Positions 18,515 through 26,990 of a stretch of 33,114 bases of DNA are shown piece after piece. The stretch is taken from positions 1-33,114 of the forward strand of contig CAYMRB010000053.1 in the NCBI GenBank assembly GCA_964392615.1, given 5' to 3'. The notes under the pieces are model-generated. The model was not told the DNA's origin, made no database searches, and saw only the letters and a program-made list of their open reading frames with translations. Within the stretch, counting starts at the first letter, position 1. Each line of letters begins with the position of its first letter. Made by a program: the position numbers and the translations under genes. The DNA is from CAYMRB01 sp964392615. Its GTDB lineage: Bacteria; Planctomycetota; UBA8108.

Positions 18515-20584
18515 TCAGTTCCAGGTCGGCAGGAGCGCGTACTTCTCGGCGTAGAACATCATCTGCTCCGAGAAGTCGCCCGGGAACGAGACGCGTACGT
18601 CGACGATCTCGCCATCCTTCTCGACCGGTGTCAGCACCGGGTTGATGAAGCCCGAGTACGCGGGAATGTCGAGCTTCGCGTACCGCGCCAGCACCTCCTC
18701 GTGCAGGTTCGGTTCGACCTGGACGCCGTACGTCTCGACCAGGTGCTCGCCGGCGGCGAAGTCGCCTTCGGACTTGATGCGCTGGATCTCTCGCAGCAGC
18801 TGCCCGAAGAGGACGCGAAGCTTCTCGTAGTCGGTGATGACGAAGAACGTCTTGCCGTCGCGAGTCCGCCGCTCGACGACGTTGTCGAGCGCGCCCTTCT
18901 CGAGCACCCACTTGCACACGAGTTGCCGGTTGCGCATGTGGTCCTCTTCGATCTCGGCCCCGAGCGTGACACGACGCAGCTGGCTGATGAGCCCGTTGCG
19001 GATGTACATGTCGTACGCTGCCCTGCCGACCTCGATCGACTCGATGAGCCCCATATCGACCAACTTCTCGTCGATCAGGTAGTACAGCGCGACGAGATCG
19101 GCTCGCGCCTCCTCGAGCGTCGACGCGTAGTTCTTCAGCGTCTCCTTCGGCGTGCCGACGCCCGGGTTGATCTGCCCGGACGCGTGCCCGATGACCTCGT
19201 GCAGGTCGGTGTGCAGGATGTCGCCGAGCTCGCCGTGCGCCTTGGCGCGGACGACTTCGGCCTCGTCCCATGCGAATTCGCTCAACGCGGCGCCGCGCAC
19301 CTGGTTGTACGCGTTGACGATATTCGCCAGGTTGACCGACTTCGATCCGTGCTCCTTGCGGATCCAGTTCGCGTTCGGCAGGTTGATGCCGATCGGCGTC
19401 GCGGGGGACGAGTCGCCCGACTCGACGACGACGTTGATCACCTTCGCCGTGATGCCGCGCACCTCCTTCTTCTTGTGCGCTTCGACGAGCGGTGAGTTGT
19501 CCTCGAACCACTGCGCCTCGTCGGCGATCGCGGCGATGCGGCGCGTCGCGATCGGATCGCGCAGCGACACGACGGACTCGAACGAGCCGCGATACCCCAT
19601 CGCGTCGTTGTAGACCTCGACGAAACCGTTGATCACGTCAACGTCGGACTCCGTGTCCTTGACCCATGCGACGTTGTATGTGTCCCAGTCGGCCAGGTCG
19701 CCCGAACGGTAGTACTTGATCAGCTCCGAGAGCGCCTTGCGCTGTGCGTCGTTCTCGGCGACGGTCACGGCCTTCTCGAGCCAATCGACGACCTTGACGA
19801 GGGCCGCGTCATACATGCCCCCGACTTTCCAGACGCGTTCCACGAGCTCGCCGTCCTTCTCGACGAGCTGCGAGTTCAGGCCCCACTCGACCGGTCGCGG
19901 ATCGGTCTTGTCGATCCGCGCGGCGTAGAACTCCTCGACCTTCTTCTGCGTCACGCGGGGGCCGTAGAAGTTCACGGCCGACCCCGCGATGAGGTCCGTA
20001 CCCTTCTTCTTGTTGACGAGCTTCGCATCGACGGTCGGATCGAACATCACCGGCCGCAACTCGGCGAGGAAATCGTCGAGCGATTGCCCCGGTCGCACGG
20101 GGTATTCCCCGGGCGTCTCGCGCACCCACTTCGCGAACGCGTCGTAGTCGAAGTCCGGCGCGAACTTCTCGCTCGAGTAGTGGTGATGGATGCCGTTCGA
20201 GAACCAGACGCGCTTCAGGTAGACCCGCAGCGCCTCGAACTCCTTCGTCGAGCGGTCGCCGGGGTAGTTCCCGACGATGTGCTCGAGCGTCCGCTTGATC
20301 GCGAGGCTGTAGCGGTACTTCTGGTCGTAGATGATCTCGCGCCCACAGAGCGCAGCCTCGTAGAGGTAGTAGAGGAGCTTCTTCTTCTGCAGGTCGAGCT
20401 CCTCGAATCCGGGCACCTGATAGCGCAAGACGCGCAGGTCGGCGAAGCGCTCGGCTTCGTACTGGAAACCGTCGGTCGCCTCGACGGCTTCGGCCGCCTC
20501 CGTCGCGACCACCTCCGTCTTGGCACAGCCCACGACACCGATGATTCCCAACAACGCCACCGCCGCCAGCGCTTGTCGTTTCAT
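18515..20584 (-). CDS. Lipoprotein of the M49 (dipeptidyl peptidase III-like) metallopeptidase family
   Basis: The protein has 689 residues from an ATG with an AGGA ribosome site; the longer frame upstream adds only intergenic sequence. The N-terminus is a lipoprotein signal (LLGIIGVVGC, Cys20 lipidated), so the protein sits on the outer face of a membrane. The zinc motif of the family, normally HELLGH, appears as HEVIGH (462-467), and the downstream EECRAE/D motif as EEARAD (491-496), carrying the third zinc ligand. DPP III enzymes cut dipeptides from the N-terminus of short peptides. Bacterial relatives are often labelled 'dihydrofolate reductase' in error. The spacing between the two motifs is shorter than in the human enzyme. 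It shares its upstream region with the divergent gene at 20733, from which it is separated by 148 bases. Confidence 0.88.
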   Translation of the reverse strand: MKRQALAAVALLGIIGVVGCAKTEVVATEAAEAVEATDGFQYEAERFADLRVLRYQVPGFEELDLQKKKLLYYLYEAALCGREIIYDQKYRYSLAIKRTLEHIVGNYPGDRSTKEFEALRVYLKRVWFSNGIHHHYSSEKFAPDFDYDAFAKWVRETPGEYPVRPGQSLDDFLAELRPVMFDPTVDAKLVNKKKGTDLIAGSAVNFYGPRVTQKKVEEFYAARIDKTDPRPVEWGLNSQLVEKDGELVERVWKVGGMYDAALVKVVDWLEKAVTVAENDAQRKALSELIKYYRSGDLADWDTYNVAWVKDTESDVDVINGFVEVYNDAMGYRGSFESVVSLRDPIATRRIAAIADEAQWFEDNSPLVEAHKKKEVRGITAKVINVVVESGDSSPATPIGINLPNANWIRKEHGSKSVNLANIVNAYNQVRGAALSEFAWDEAEVVRAKAHGELGDILHTDLHEVIGHASGQINPGVGTPKETLKNYASTLEEARADLVALYYLIDEKLVDMGLIESIEVGRAAYDMYIRNGLISQLRRVTLGAEIEEDHMRNRQLVCKWVLEKGALDNVVERRTRDGKTFFVITDYEKLRVLFGQLLREIQRIKSEGDFAAGEHLVETYGVQVEPNLHEEVLARYAKLDIPAYSGFINPVLTPVEKDGEIVDVRVSFPGDFSEQMMFYAEKYALLPTWN

Positions 20585-20732
20585 GGCTATTCCTGTCTCC
20601 GGTGAATCCGTGGGACGATACTGGGCGCGCCCGTGCCGTGTCCACCGAGTTCCCGACGCGCGACGGAAATCTCCCGAGGAGCGAACGGCCAACGGTTATC
20701 CTGATAGGCCCCCTTGACAGGAGCCACCTACG

Positions 20733-22379
20733 ATGCCCACGACCGTTCCTTCCGTGTCCGCCGCTTCCCGACGGCTGCCACTCGTCGCTTTCGCCCTTGC
20801 TCTCGTCCCCGCATCGCTCTGCGCCCAGCGCGACCTCTCGAAGGTCGAGATCCGGGCCACGCGAGCTGCCGGCAGCGTTTGGATGCTCGAAGGATCCGGC
20901 GGCAACATCGGCGTGTCGATCGGCGAGGGTGGCGTCCTCATGGTCGACGATCAATTCGCTCCCCTCGCCGACCGCATTCGAGCCAAGATCGACGAGATCG
21001 GCGGCGACGGCATCCGCTTCGTGCTCAACACGCACTGGCATGGCGACCACGTCGGCGGCAACTCGGCGTTCGGCAAGAGCGCGACGATCATCGCGCACGA
21101 GAACGTCCGCAAGCGGCTGACCGGCGAGGTGAAGACCGAAGGCCGCCCCGCGAAGCCGCAGCCGAAGGAAGCCCTGCCGGTCGTCACGTTCGAGCAGTCC
21201 GTGCGGGTCCACTGGGGCGGCGAGCCGATCGACGTCATCCACTTTCCGCGCGGCCACACCGACGGCGACAGCGTCGTCTTCTTCCGCAAGTCGAATGTCG
21301 TCCACATGGGTGATCTGTTCTTCAACGGCAGTTTTCCGTTCGTCGACATCCCGTCCGGCGGCGATGTCGAGAACTATGCCCGCACCGTGAAGTCGCTGAT
21401 CGATCGCCTGCCGGCCGACGTGCGGCTCATTCCGGGGCACGGCAAGCTCGGAAGCCGTGCAGATCTCGAGACGTTCCACGACATGCTCGTCGAGACGACC
21501 GCGATCATCCGCCGCGCCGTCGACGCGGGAAAGTCGATCCAGGAAGCGCGGGCCGCGGGCTTGCCGGCGAAGTGGGACTCGTGGGGCAAGGCGTTCATCT
21601 CGACCGAGCGCTGGATCGACATCGTCTGGATCAGCCTCACACAGAATAGGAAGGACACGGCGGCGAAGCCGCAGGCGAGAAAGAAGGTGAAGCCGCAGGC
21701 GAGAAAGAAGGTGAAGCCGCAAGCGAAGGGCAAGGCGAAGAAGCGACCCGCGCGCAGCGGACCGTTCGCGCCGATCGAGGACAAGCCGGGGCTGCCGCGC
21801 GTCCTCCTGATCGGCGACTCGATCTCGATCGGCTACACGCTGCCGACGCGCGCCCTCCTCGCCGGCAAGACGAACGTCCACCGCGCGCCGACGAATTGCG
21901 GGCCGACGACACGCGGTGTCGAGCAGATCGAGACGTGGATCGGGAGCGGCCGCTGGGACGTGATCCACTTCAACTTCGGCCTGCACGATCTGAAATACGT
22001 CGACGAGAAAGGCAAGAACGCGCCGCCGGATCGGGGGCGCCAGCAGGTGCCGCTCGCGGCGTACGAGAAGAACCTCGAGGCGCTGACGAAGCGGCTCGCC
22101 AAGACCGGCGCCCGCCTGGTGTTCGCGACGACGACGCCCGTGCCCCCGGGCGAAGGAAAGCGGGTCGCGGGCGACGCCGCGAAGTACAACGAGGCCGCGC
22201 TGCGCGTGATGAAACGCCACGGCGTGGCGATCGACGATCTGTTCGCGACCGCGACGGCTCGGCTCGCCGAGATCCAGCGCCCGAGAGACGTCCACTTCAC
22301 GCCCGACGGATCGAAGGCGCTCGCCGAGAAGGTCGCGGCGAGCATCCTCGAGGCATTGCAGCCCTCGAAAACTGAATAG
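20733..22379 (+). CDS. Exported fusion of a metallo-beta-lactamase-fold hydrolase and an SGNH hydrolase
   Basis: The protein has 548 residues. AGGAG precedes the ATG and a signal peptide ends near residue 32 (SLCAQR). Residues about 38-270 are a metallo-beta-lactamase fold: HWHGDH (101-106), HFPRGHTDGD, VHMGDLFFNG and IPGHG supply the usual two-zinc set. A very basic linker (about 305-345) made of repeated KPQARKKV units joins it to an SGNH/GDSL domain: LLIGDSISIGY with the nucleophile Ser363, HFNFGLHD in the place of block III, and DVHFTPDG with His521. The Asp here is two residues before His rather than the canonical three (DxxH), so the catalytic triad may be altered. Single-domain versions of both are common in planctomycetes; the fusion is unusual. 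Substrates are unknown; ester or lactam bonds in external compounds are plausible. Confidence 0.88.
   Translation: MPTTVPSVSAASRRLPLVAFALALVPASLCAQRDLSKVEIRATRAAGSVWMLEGSGGNIGVSIGEGGVLMVDDQFAPLADRIRAKIDEIGGDGIRFVLNTHWHGDHVGGNSAFGKSATIIAHENVRKRLTGEVKTEGRPAKPQPKEALPVVTFEQSVRVHWGGEPIDVIHFPRGHTDGDSVVFFRKSNVVHMGDLFFNGSFPFVDIPSGGDVENYARTVKSLIDRLPADVRLIPGHGKLGSRADLETFHDMLVETTAIIRRAVDAGKSIQEARAAGLPAKWDSWGKAFISTERWIDIVWISLTQNRKDTAAKPQARKKVKPQARKKVKPQAKGKAKKRPARSGPFAPIEDKPGLPRVLLIGDSISIGYTLPTRALLAGKTNVHRAPTNCGPTTRGVEQIETWIGSGRWDVIHFNFGLHDLKYVDEKGKNAPPDRGRQQVPLAAYEKNLEALTKRLAKTGARLVFATTTPVPPGEGKRVAGDAAKYNEAALRVMKRHGVAIDDLFATATARLAEIQRPRDVHFTPDGSKALAEKVAASILEALQPSKTE
21665..21720 (+). repeat. 24-bp direct repeat encoding a basic linker
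   Basis: A 24-base unit beginning GAAGCCGCAGGCGAGAAAGA occurs twice exactly (21665-21688 and 21689-21712) and a third time in part. It encodes KPQARKKV and forms the Lys/Arg-rich hinge between the two enzyme domains. The identity of the copies suggests recent expansion by slippage. Confidence 0.85.
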
Positions 22380-22410
22380 CGCACCAGCCCCCGACGTATC
22401 ACGTGGAGTA

Positions 22411-22428
22411 CGCTCGGCGCCCCGAGCG
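22411..22428 (+). terminator. GC-rich hairpin between two plus-strand genes
   Basis: CGCTCGG and CCGAGCG pair with a CGCC loop, 32 bases after the stop of the hydrolase fusion. There is no T-tract, so it may be a weak or Rho-assisted terminator, or an element in the leader of the next gene. Confidence 0.25.
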
Positions 22429-22466
22429 GGTCTCGTGATGCGTTCGGACAATCCGGAGGGGGCTCC

Positions 22467-24416
22467 GTGACGGGTCGACACAGGCATCTCGCAACGCTTG
22501 CGACGTTCGCTGTCGCCGCGTTCCTCGTCAGCGGCTGCGGTCTCAGCGTCGAGCGGCTCGAGGAGATCCGCGCCGAGCGGGATCCGGCCGCCACGGCGGA
22601 GAATCAGCGTACGATCCTCGATCGCCTCGAGCGCTCGATCGGCTGGGCGCCGCTGCGCGCGCAGCTGCTTTCGACCGCGGTCGAGCTCGCGAACCGGGAC
22701 GAGCACCGGACGAACCGCCCACGGCTCTGGTCACGTCTCGTGAGCCTGCTGCGGGCGGAGTACGCCTCTCCGCGAGTCCTGCCGGAGTCGGCAACGCCCC
22801 AGCGCGATCGGGCGCGGCTGCGCACCCTCGCGGTCTACTGCGCGGGCGAGCTCGACGGGCCCGACCTGGCGGGCTTTCTCGTCGAGGTTCTCGAGCGCGA
22901 CGATCCCGCGCCGGACCTGCCCCACGACGCCGGGGCGCGCACGGCGCTGGCGGCGGCGAGCGGCCTCGCGTCGCGCGTCGGCGTCATCCGCCGATCGTGG
23001 ACGTTGCACTCGCGGGCTGCCGCGGTGCTTCCCCGCCTCGACGCGCTCGCCGCCGAAGCAGACTCTGACGTGCGCGAACCCCTCGTGCGGCTCACGGCGT
23101 ACCTTCGCGAGGAGCTCGAGGACCTCGACACGCTGACCGCCGCGCTGGAGGTCTGGCTGACGGGCGACGAGCGGCGCGGAGACTTGAAGGCACTCCTCGA
23201 GCTCAACTGGACGTGGCTGCGCCGCGAGCTCGCGCGCAGCGAACCGCGGGCGCGATTCCTCGGTCGCGGACGGACGGAGCGCAATATCCGCGCGCTGCTC
23301 GACGTCGCCGAGCGTGCACCGCGCGACCTCTCGGCTCGCACGCGACGAATGCTCGTTGGCGTCGCGCCCTGCACGCTGTTCGCGCACCTGACCGACGTCG
23401 CGAGCAAGCGACCGACGGCTGCGAGGACGACGCTCCACGAGCTCGCGAACCTGCTGGGCGCCTTCGACGCGCTTGTCGCGGCCCACTCGGAGCCATCTGC
23501 AGGCGGCGTGTCGCGCGTCAGCCTCCACACGCCCGAGTGCGGTGTGACGCTCGACGAGTCGCACCTGATCGATTTCGCTCGCGGCGACGACATCCGCGCG
23601 ACCGCGACGAGCGCCATGCTGGCGTACATCGCGAGCGTTCGAGCGCCGGACCGGGAGGTGCTGTACGCGCGCCTCTTTCAGCGCGCTCCGCTTCTTCTCG
23701 GCGAGCACCTTGCGGGTCGTGTCGAGCGCGTGCTCACCGAGCCGCTGGATGACGTGATGCAATACGCGCGGTACGTCGGCAACCTCATCGCGACCGGAGC
23801 TCTCGACGATGATCGCGGCCTCGTCGCGCGTTGCGAGATCGCGCTCGCGGCGTGCGCGATGCGCCCTTCTCGCGAGGCCCGCTCTCTGGTCGCGGCATTC
23901 ATCCTCGACCGCGCACCGGACCGCATCGTCAACGCTTGCACCGCCGCGTTCGTGGGCTTCCTGCGGGAAGAGGACGACGACGCGGCGAGCCTTGTCGACC
24001 TGTACCTCGCGAGCCTCGATCGAGCGCAGCCGCGAAGTCTCGACGCGATCGCACGACGGACGCTCGCCGATGCGTTCGTTCGCCCCGACGCGCGAACGCG
24101 CGACAAACTCACCGCGTTCCTCGCCGGTCGCGACGTCAACCTGCTGGCACGCGCGCTCGCCCATGTCGTCGAACTGCGCCTCGACGCTCTGGAGGCCCCG
24201 AAGCTCCGGGACCTCGTCCGCCTCGGTGACGTGCTGGTCACGCATCGGCGCGATATGGATGCGGCGGTCCTGGACGACGCGGCGCTCACGCTGGCGAAAT
24301 CGCTCGCGAGCGAGGAACGCGAGCTGCGGTTTCACGCCGCGCGCTATCTGAGTGAGATCGATCGACCCGCGGCCGACGCCGCGATCGAAGCGTGGAGTGC
24401 GACAACAGAACGATGA
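22467..24416 (+). CDS. Large helical lipoprotein of unknown function
   Basis: The protein has 649 residues, starts with GTG and has a strong GGAGG ribosome site 8 bases upstream. The N-terminus is a lipoprotein signal (TFAVAAFLVSGC, Cys24). The rest is almost entirely amphipathic helix, with Ala/Leu/Arg/Asp-rich units such as 'ALLDVAERAPRDLSARTRRML' that resemble irregular HEAT or TPR solenoids, but I cannot assign a family and see no catalytic motif. It is probably a scaffold on the cell-envelope side. The stop overlaps the start of the collagen-like lipoprotein gene (ATGA), so the two are made together and may interact. Confidence 0.8.
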   Translation: MTGRHRHLATLATFAVAAFLVSGCGLSVERLEEIRAERDPAATAENQRTILDRLERSIGWAPLRAQLLSTAVELANRDEHRTNRPRLWSRLVSLLRAEYASPRVLPESATPQRDRARLRTLAVYCAGELDGPDLAGFLVEVLERDDPAPDLPHDAGARTALAAASGLASRVGVIRRSWTLHSRAAAVLPRLDALAAEADSDVREPLVRLTAYLREELEDLDTLTAALEVWLTGDERRGDLKALLELNWTWLRRELARSEPRARFLGRGRTERNIRALLDVAERAPRDLSARTRRMLVGVAPCTLFAHLTDVASKRPTAARTTLHELANLLGAFDALVAAHSEPSAGGVSRVSLHTPECGVTLDESHLIDFARGDDIRATATSAMLAYIASVRAPDREVLYARLFQRAPLLLGEHLAGRVERVLTEPLDDVMQYARYVGNLIATGALDDDRGLVARCEIALAACAMRPSREARSLVAAFILDRAPDRIVNACTAAFVGFLREEDDDAASLVDLYLASLDRAQPRSLDAIARRTLADAFVRPDARTRDKLTAFLAGRDVNLLARALAHVVELRLDALEAPKLRDLVRLGDVLVTHRRDMDAAVLDDAALTLAKSLASEERELRFHAARYLSEIDRPAADAAIEAWSATTER

Positions 24417-26305
24417 CAGCAAGCCCTGCGAACCGATCGACGCGACGACCCGGCGGCGATGCACGCGGCGTTCTCGTTCGGGCGCGCGTCGTGATCTCGC
24501 TCGTCGCCATGGCGACGATCGCGGGATGTGCGACGCCCGCATCGTGGCCCGTCATGGTCGTCGACGGCTCCCGCGCGAAGGAACCGCTCCTGCCGCGTCT
24601 CGAGATGCCGATCGACGGGCCTTTCGACAATCGCCGCGTGCCTGACGTCGTCCTGAGCACCCCTGAGCCGCCGGCACACGACGCGCCGGCATGGAGCGCT
24701 CGGCCGCGCGACGCGTTCGAGCCGCAGGAGGTCCGCGAGGTCCGCGTCGTCCATCGCTTGCCGGAGGACGGAATCTCGCCGTACCACGGCGGCGAGTTCG
24801 CGATCGTCCAGCGCCTCGTCGCGCGAACGAGCGACGGGCGCTGGTGGTTCACGGCGCCGGTCGACGAGCCATCGGCCGACCTCGACGCCACCGGACTGTA
24901 CGTGCCTGTCGCGACGTTCGATCTGTCGTCGCCACATGGCGAGCTGCGCGTGGACGGAGTGCTCGTCGCACGGCGGATCGATCCGCTCGAGGCCGCGGCG
25001 ACCGGCTACCGCATGCGAATCGGCGTGCGTGGCAGCGAGGTGGCGACCGAGTTGCACGCGCGGCCCGACTTCGCGTCGATCGCTTCGATCGACTTCACGC
25101 CAGCGCGCGGCGCGAGCGGCACGCCGGGACGGGGAGGCACGCCGGGACGCGACGGTGAAGCAGGACGACCGGGCTTCGCAGGTGCGGCCGGCGCAGCGGG
25201 GCATCGCGGCCCCACGGGCGGAAACGGTGGCGCGGGCGGCGATGGAACGGACGGTCAACTCGGCGGAGACGGCAAGGACGCGGGGCCGCGTGGTCAGGGA
25301 GGCGACGCGGACGACGCGGGCGACGGAGGTGACGGTGCGCGCGGCCCGCGGCTCGAGGTGGCCGTCGCGCCGTTGGAATCGCGGTTCGCCGCGAAGTCGC
25401 TCGTGCGCATCGACATCCGCAAGGGGGACACTGACGACGATGGCGGCGACGGTCGGCGCACGGTCGTCGTGCCACAGCATCACGCGTTCGCGGTCGTCGC
25501 GCGCGGCGGCGACGGCGGACCCGGCGGCAAGGGCGGCGATGGCGGGCGCGGCGGTGCGGGCGGCGATGGTGGTGTGGGCGGCGACGGTGGCGACGGCGGA
25601 CGCGGCGGCCCCGGCGGCAAGGGACAAGACGGTGCGGCTGGCAGCGACGCGACGTCGTCATCCTCCGCAACACAAGGAGGCGACGGCGAGCCCGGAGGCA
25701 GCGGCGGACACGGCGGCTGCGGAGGCAACGGATCGATCGGCGGGAACGCCGGGAACGGCTGGCACGGCGGCGACGGAGCCAACGGCGGCAACGGAGGACA
25801 CGGCGGCGACGGAGGCAGCGTGGTGGTCGAGATCGCCGGCGACGCGGCGTTTCGCGACGCGGTCCGCGCCAGCTTGACGTACGACGTCCGCGGCGGCGCA
25901 GAAGGGCCACAAGGTGCACGCGGCGAGGCGGGCCCTGCGGGGCGCGCGGGCATCGGAGGACGAGCCGGACGCGCCGGAGAGGGCGGCAGCGGCGGACCGG
26001 GAGGACAGGGAGGCGACGGCGGTCGGGGCGGCAGTGGGTGCAGCTGGGAGGAAACGGACTACGTCACCGACAGCGACGGCGAGACGCATGCCGTGTCGAC
26101 AAGCCACTCTCGCCCGGGCGCATCCGATGGCCGCTCGGGCCGCGCGGGATTCGAGGGCCCGACCGGATCATCCGGCCACGCGGGAAAGCGCGGTCGCGAT
26201 GGCCTGCCAGGGCAGCCGGGCCGACCGGGAAGACCGGGAGTGCCGGGCCGCACCGGCAAGGCGGGAAGCGTGACGATCCGCTCAGCGCAACGCGCAGGGG
26301 ATTGA
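24413..26305 (+). CDS. Collagen-like glycine-rich lipoprotein
   Basis: The protein has 630 residues. The ATG that overlaps the previous stop is preferred; a start 7 codons earlier lacks a reason. The lipobox is TIAGC (Cys39) after a long polar and basic N-region. Residues of about 40-230 form an ordinary folded domain without a recognised family. Then come Gly-rich blocks, roughly 231-312, 364-472, 493-543 and 566-621, with Gly at every third position over long runs (for example GRPGRPGVPGRTGKAG at the end and GGDGGPGGKGGDGG in the middle). Between them are short beta-like inserts (LEVAVAPLESRFAAKSLVRID; VVVEIAGDAAF; SWEETDYVTDSDG). Gly-X-Y runs can form a collagen triple helix; the Gly-Gly-Asp-rich parts could bind calcium instead. 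This suggests a trimeric or filamentous surface protein, anchored by its lipid. Confidence 0.85.
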   Translation: MTASPANRSTRRPGGDARGVLVRARVVISLVAMATIAGCATPASWPVMVVDGSRAKEPLLPRLEMPIDGPFDNRRVPDVVLSTPEPPAHDAPAWSARPRDAFEPQEVREVRVVHRLPEDGISPYHGGEFAIVQRLVARTSDGRWWFTAPVDEPSADLDATGLYVPVATFDLSSPHGELRVDGVLVARRIDPLEAAATGYRMRIGVRGSEVATELHARPDFASIASIDFTPARGASGTPGRGGTPGRDGEAGRPGFAGAAGAAGHRGPTGGNGGAGGDGTDGQLGGDGKDAGPRGQGGDADDAGDGGDGARGPRLEVAVAPLESRFAAKSLVRIDIRKGDTDDDGGDGRRTVVVPQHHAFAVVARGGDGGPGGKGGDGGRGGAGGDGGVGGDGGDGGRGGPGGKGQDGAAGSDATSSSSATQGGDGEPGGSGGHGGCGGNGSIGGNAGNGWHGGDGANGGNGGHGGDGGSVVVEIAGDAAFRDAVRASLTYDVRGGAEGPQGARGEAGPAGRAGIGGRAGRAGEGGSGGPGGQGGDGGRGGSGCSWEETDYVTDSDGETHAVSTSHSRPGASDGRSGRAGFEGPTGSSGHAGKRGRDGLPGQPGRPGRPGVPGRTGKAGSVTIRSAQRAGD

Positions 26306-26389
26306 AGAGCGGCTCCGACACCGTTCGACGCCGACTCCGACTCCCCGCCTGCCATCGAATACTCGCGTCCGCGCGGCGTCGGAACGGTT

Positions 26390-26869
26390 ATGACAACCGC
26401 CACAGATCACCTCCGACCGTTGCTTCGTTGGACGACCCTCCTCGGGATCGCCGTCCTCGCGCTGCCGGCGGGCTGCGGATCAGGCAGCAGCGGTGGCAGC
26501 GGGCACGTCTATGTCGAGCTCAGCGCGTGGGACGAGGGCTGGAACGACGGCTACGACCACGGGCTCGACGACGGCTGGGATGATGGCTACGACGATGGCT
26601 TCGACGTCGGCTACGACGAGGGCTTCAACGACGCGCTCGCCCACTTCCCGAGAGCGCCTCGCGGGCCAGACTGCTGCATCGGCCAATGGGCCATCGACTT
26701 CGCCGTCGACGTCATGGTCGACGCGCTCTTCGTCGACGACGAGTACGACAACGGCTACGAGACCGGTTACGAGGACGGCTACTGGGACACCTACCCCGAC
26801 GGCTACGACCTCGGCTACTACGACGGCTACGACCTCGGCTACCTCGACGGGCTGGCGAGACGGCTCTGA
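26390..26869 (+). CDS. Small acidic lipoprotein made of Gly-aromatic (GX3) tetrads
   Basis: The protein has 159 residues. The signal ends in the lipobox LPAGC (Cys29), followed by a Gly/Ser linker. Two blocks of a four-residue repeat follow: DEGW-NDGY-DHGL-DDGW-DDGY-DDGF-DVGY-DEGF, and then a second block after a Cys-Cys-containing spacer (PDCCIGQW), with NGYE-TGYE-DGYW and DGYD-LGYY-DGYD-LGYL-DGL at the C-terminus. Glycine recurs every fourth residue with an aromatic next to it and acidic residues at the other positions. This GX3 pattern resembles the deca-GX3 motif of Yae1-like proteins in form only. The pattern could give a helical stack or a calcium-binding surface. It is encoded 84 bases after the collagen-like gene on the same strand. 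The ribosome site is weak, so the exact start is less sure. Confidence 0.75.
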   Translation: MTTATDHLRPLLRWTTLLGIAVLALPAGCGSGSSGGSGHVYVELSAWDEGWNDGYDHGLDDGWDDGYDDGFDVGYDEGFNDALAHFPRAPRGPDCCIGQWAIDFAVDVMVDALFVDDEYDNGYETGYEDGYWDTYPDGYDLGYYDGYDLGYLDGLARRL

Positions 26870-26879
26870 CGAGGTTCCG

Positions 26880-26990
26880 TCACGCGACGATCTCGTGCAC
26901 GACGCTGCCGTGAACGTTCGTCAGGCGGAAGTCGCGGCCGCCATAGCGATAGACGAGTCGCATGTGATCCAGGCCGAGCAGGTGCAGCAT
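26880..26990 (-). pseudogene. Remnant: last 36 codons of a DUF1501 gene
   Basis: Reading the minus strand from ATG at 26990 gives MLHLLGLDHMRLVYRYGG, then RDFRLTNVHGSVVHEIVA and a TGA stop. This is the characteristic C-terminus of DUF1501 sulfatase-like planctomycete proteins (pattern LLGLDHxRLxYRxxGRDFRLTDVxG). The preceding several hundred codons of the family are missing: the in-frame sequence upstream hits a stop after a few codons, and the neighbouring DNA instead encodes the end of a DUF1553 protein in another frame. It is therefore a fragment left by a deletion. Confidence 0.8.

Noticed and set aside
19809..22706. A 965-codon minus-strand open frame
   Set aside because: It crosses the divergent region and lies antisense to the MBL-SGNH gene and out of frame with the M49 gene; the translation has no motif.
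25100..26280. Non-coding satellite DNA (GGCGGCGACGG-like)
   Set aside because: The repetition follows the codon frame and encodes Gly-X-Y; the frame is open from a lipoprotein signal to a single stop.
26839..26879. Continuation of the DUF1553-frame past 26989 as a real 155-residue protein
   Set aside because: After residue 105 the frame turns into Arg/Pro-rich shadow of the DUF1501 fragment and of the tetrad lipoprotein on the other strand.
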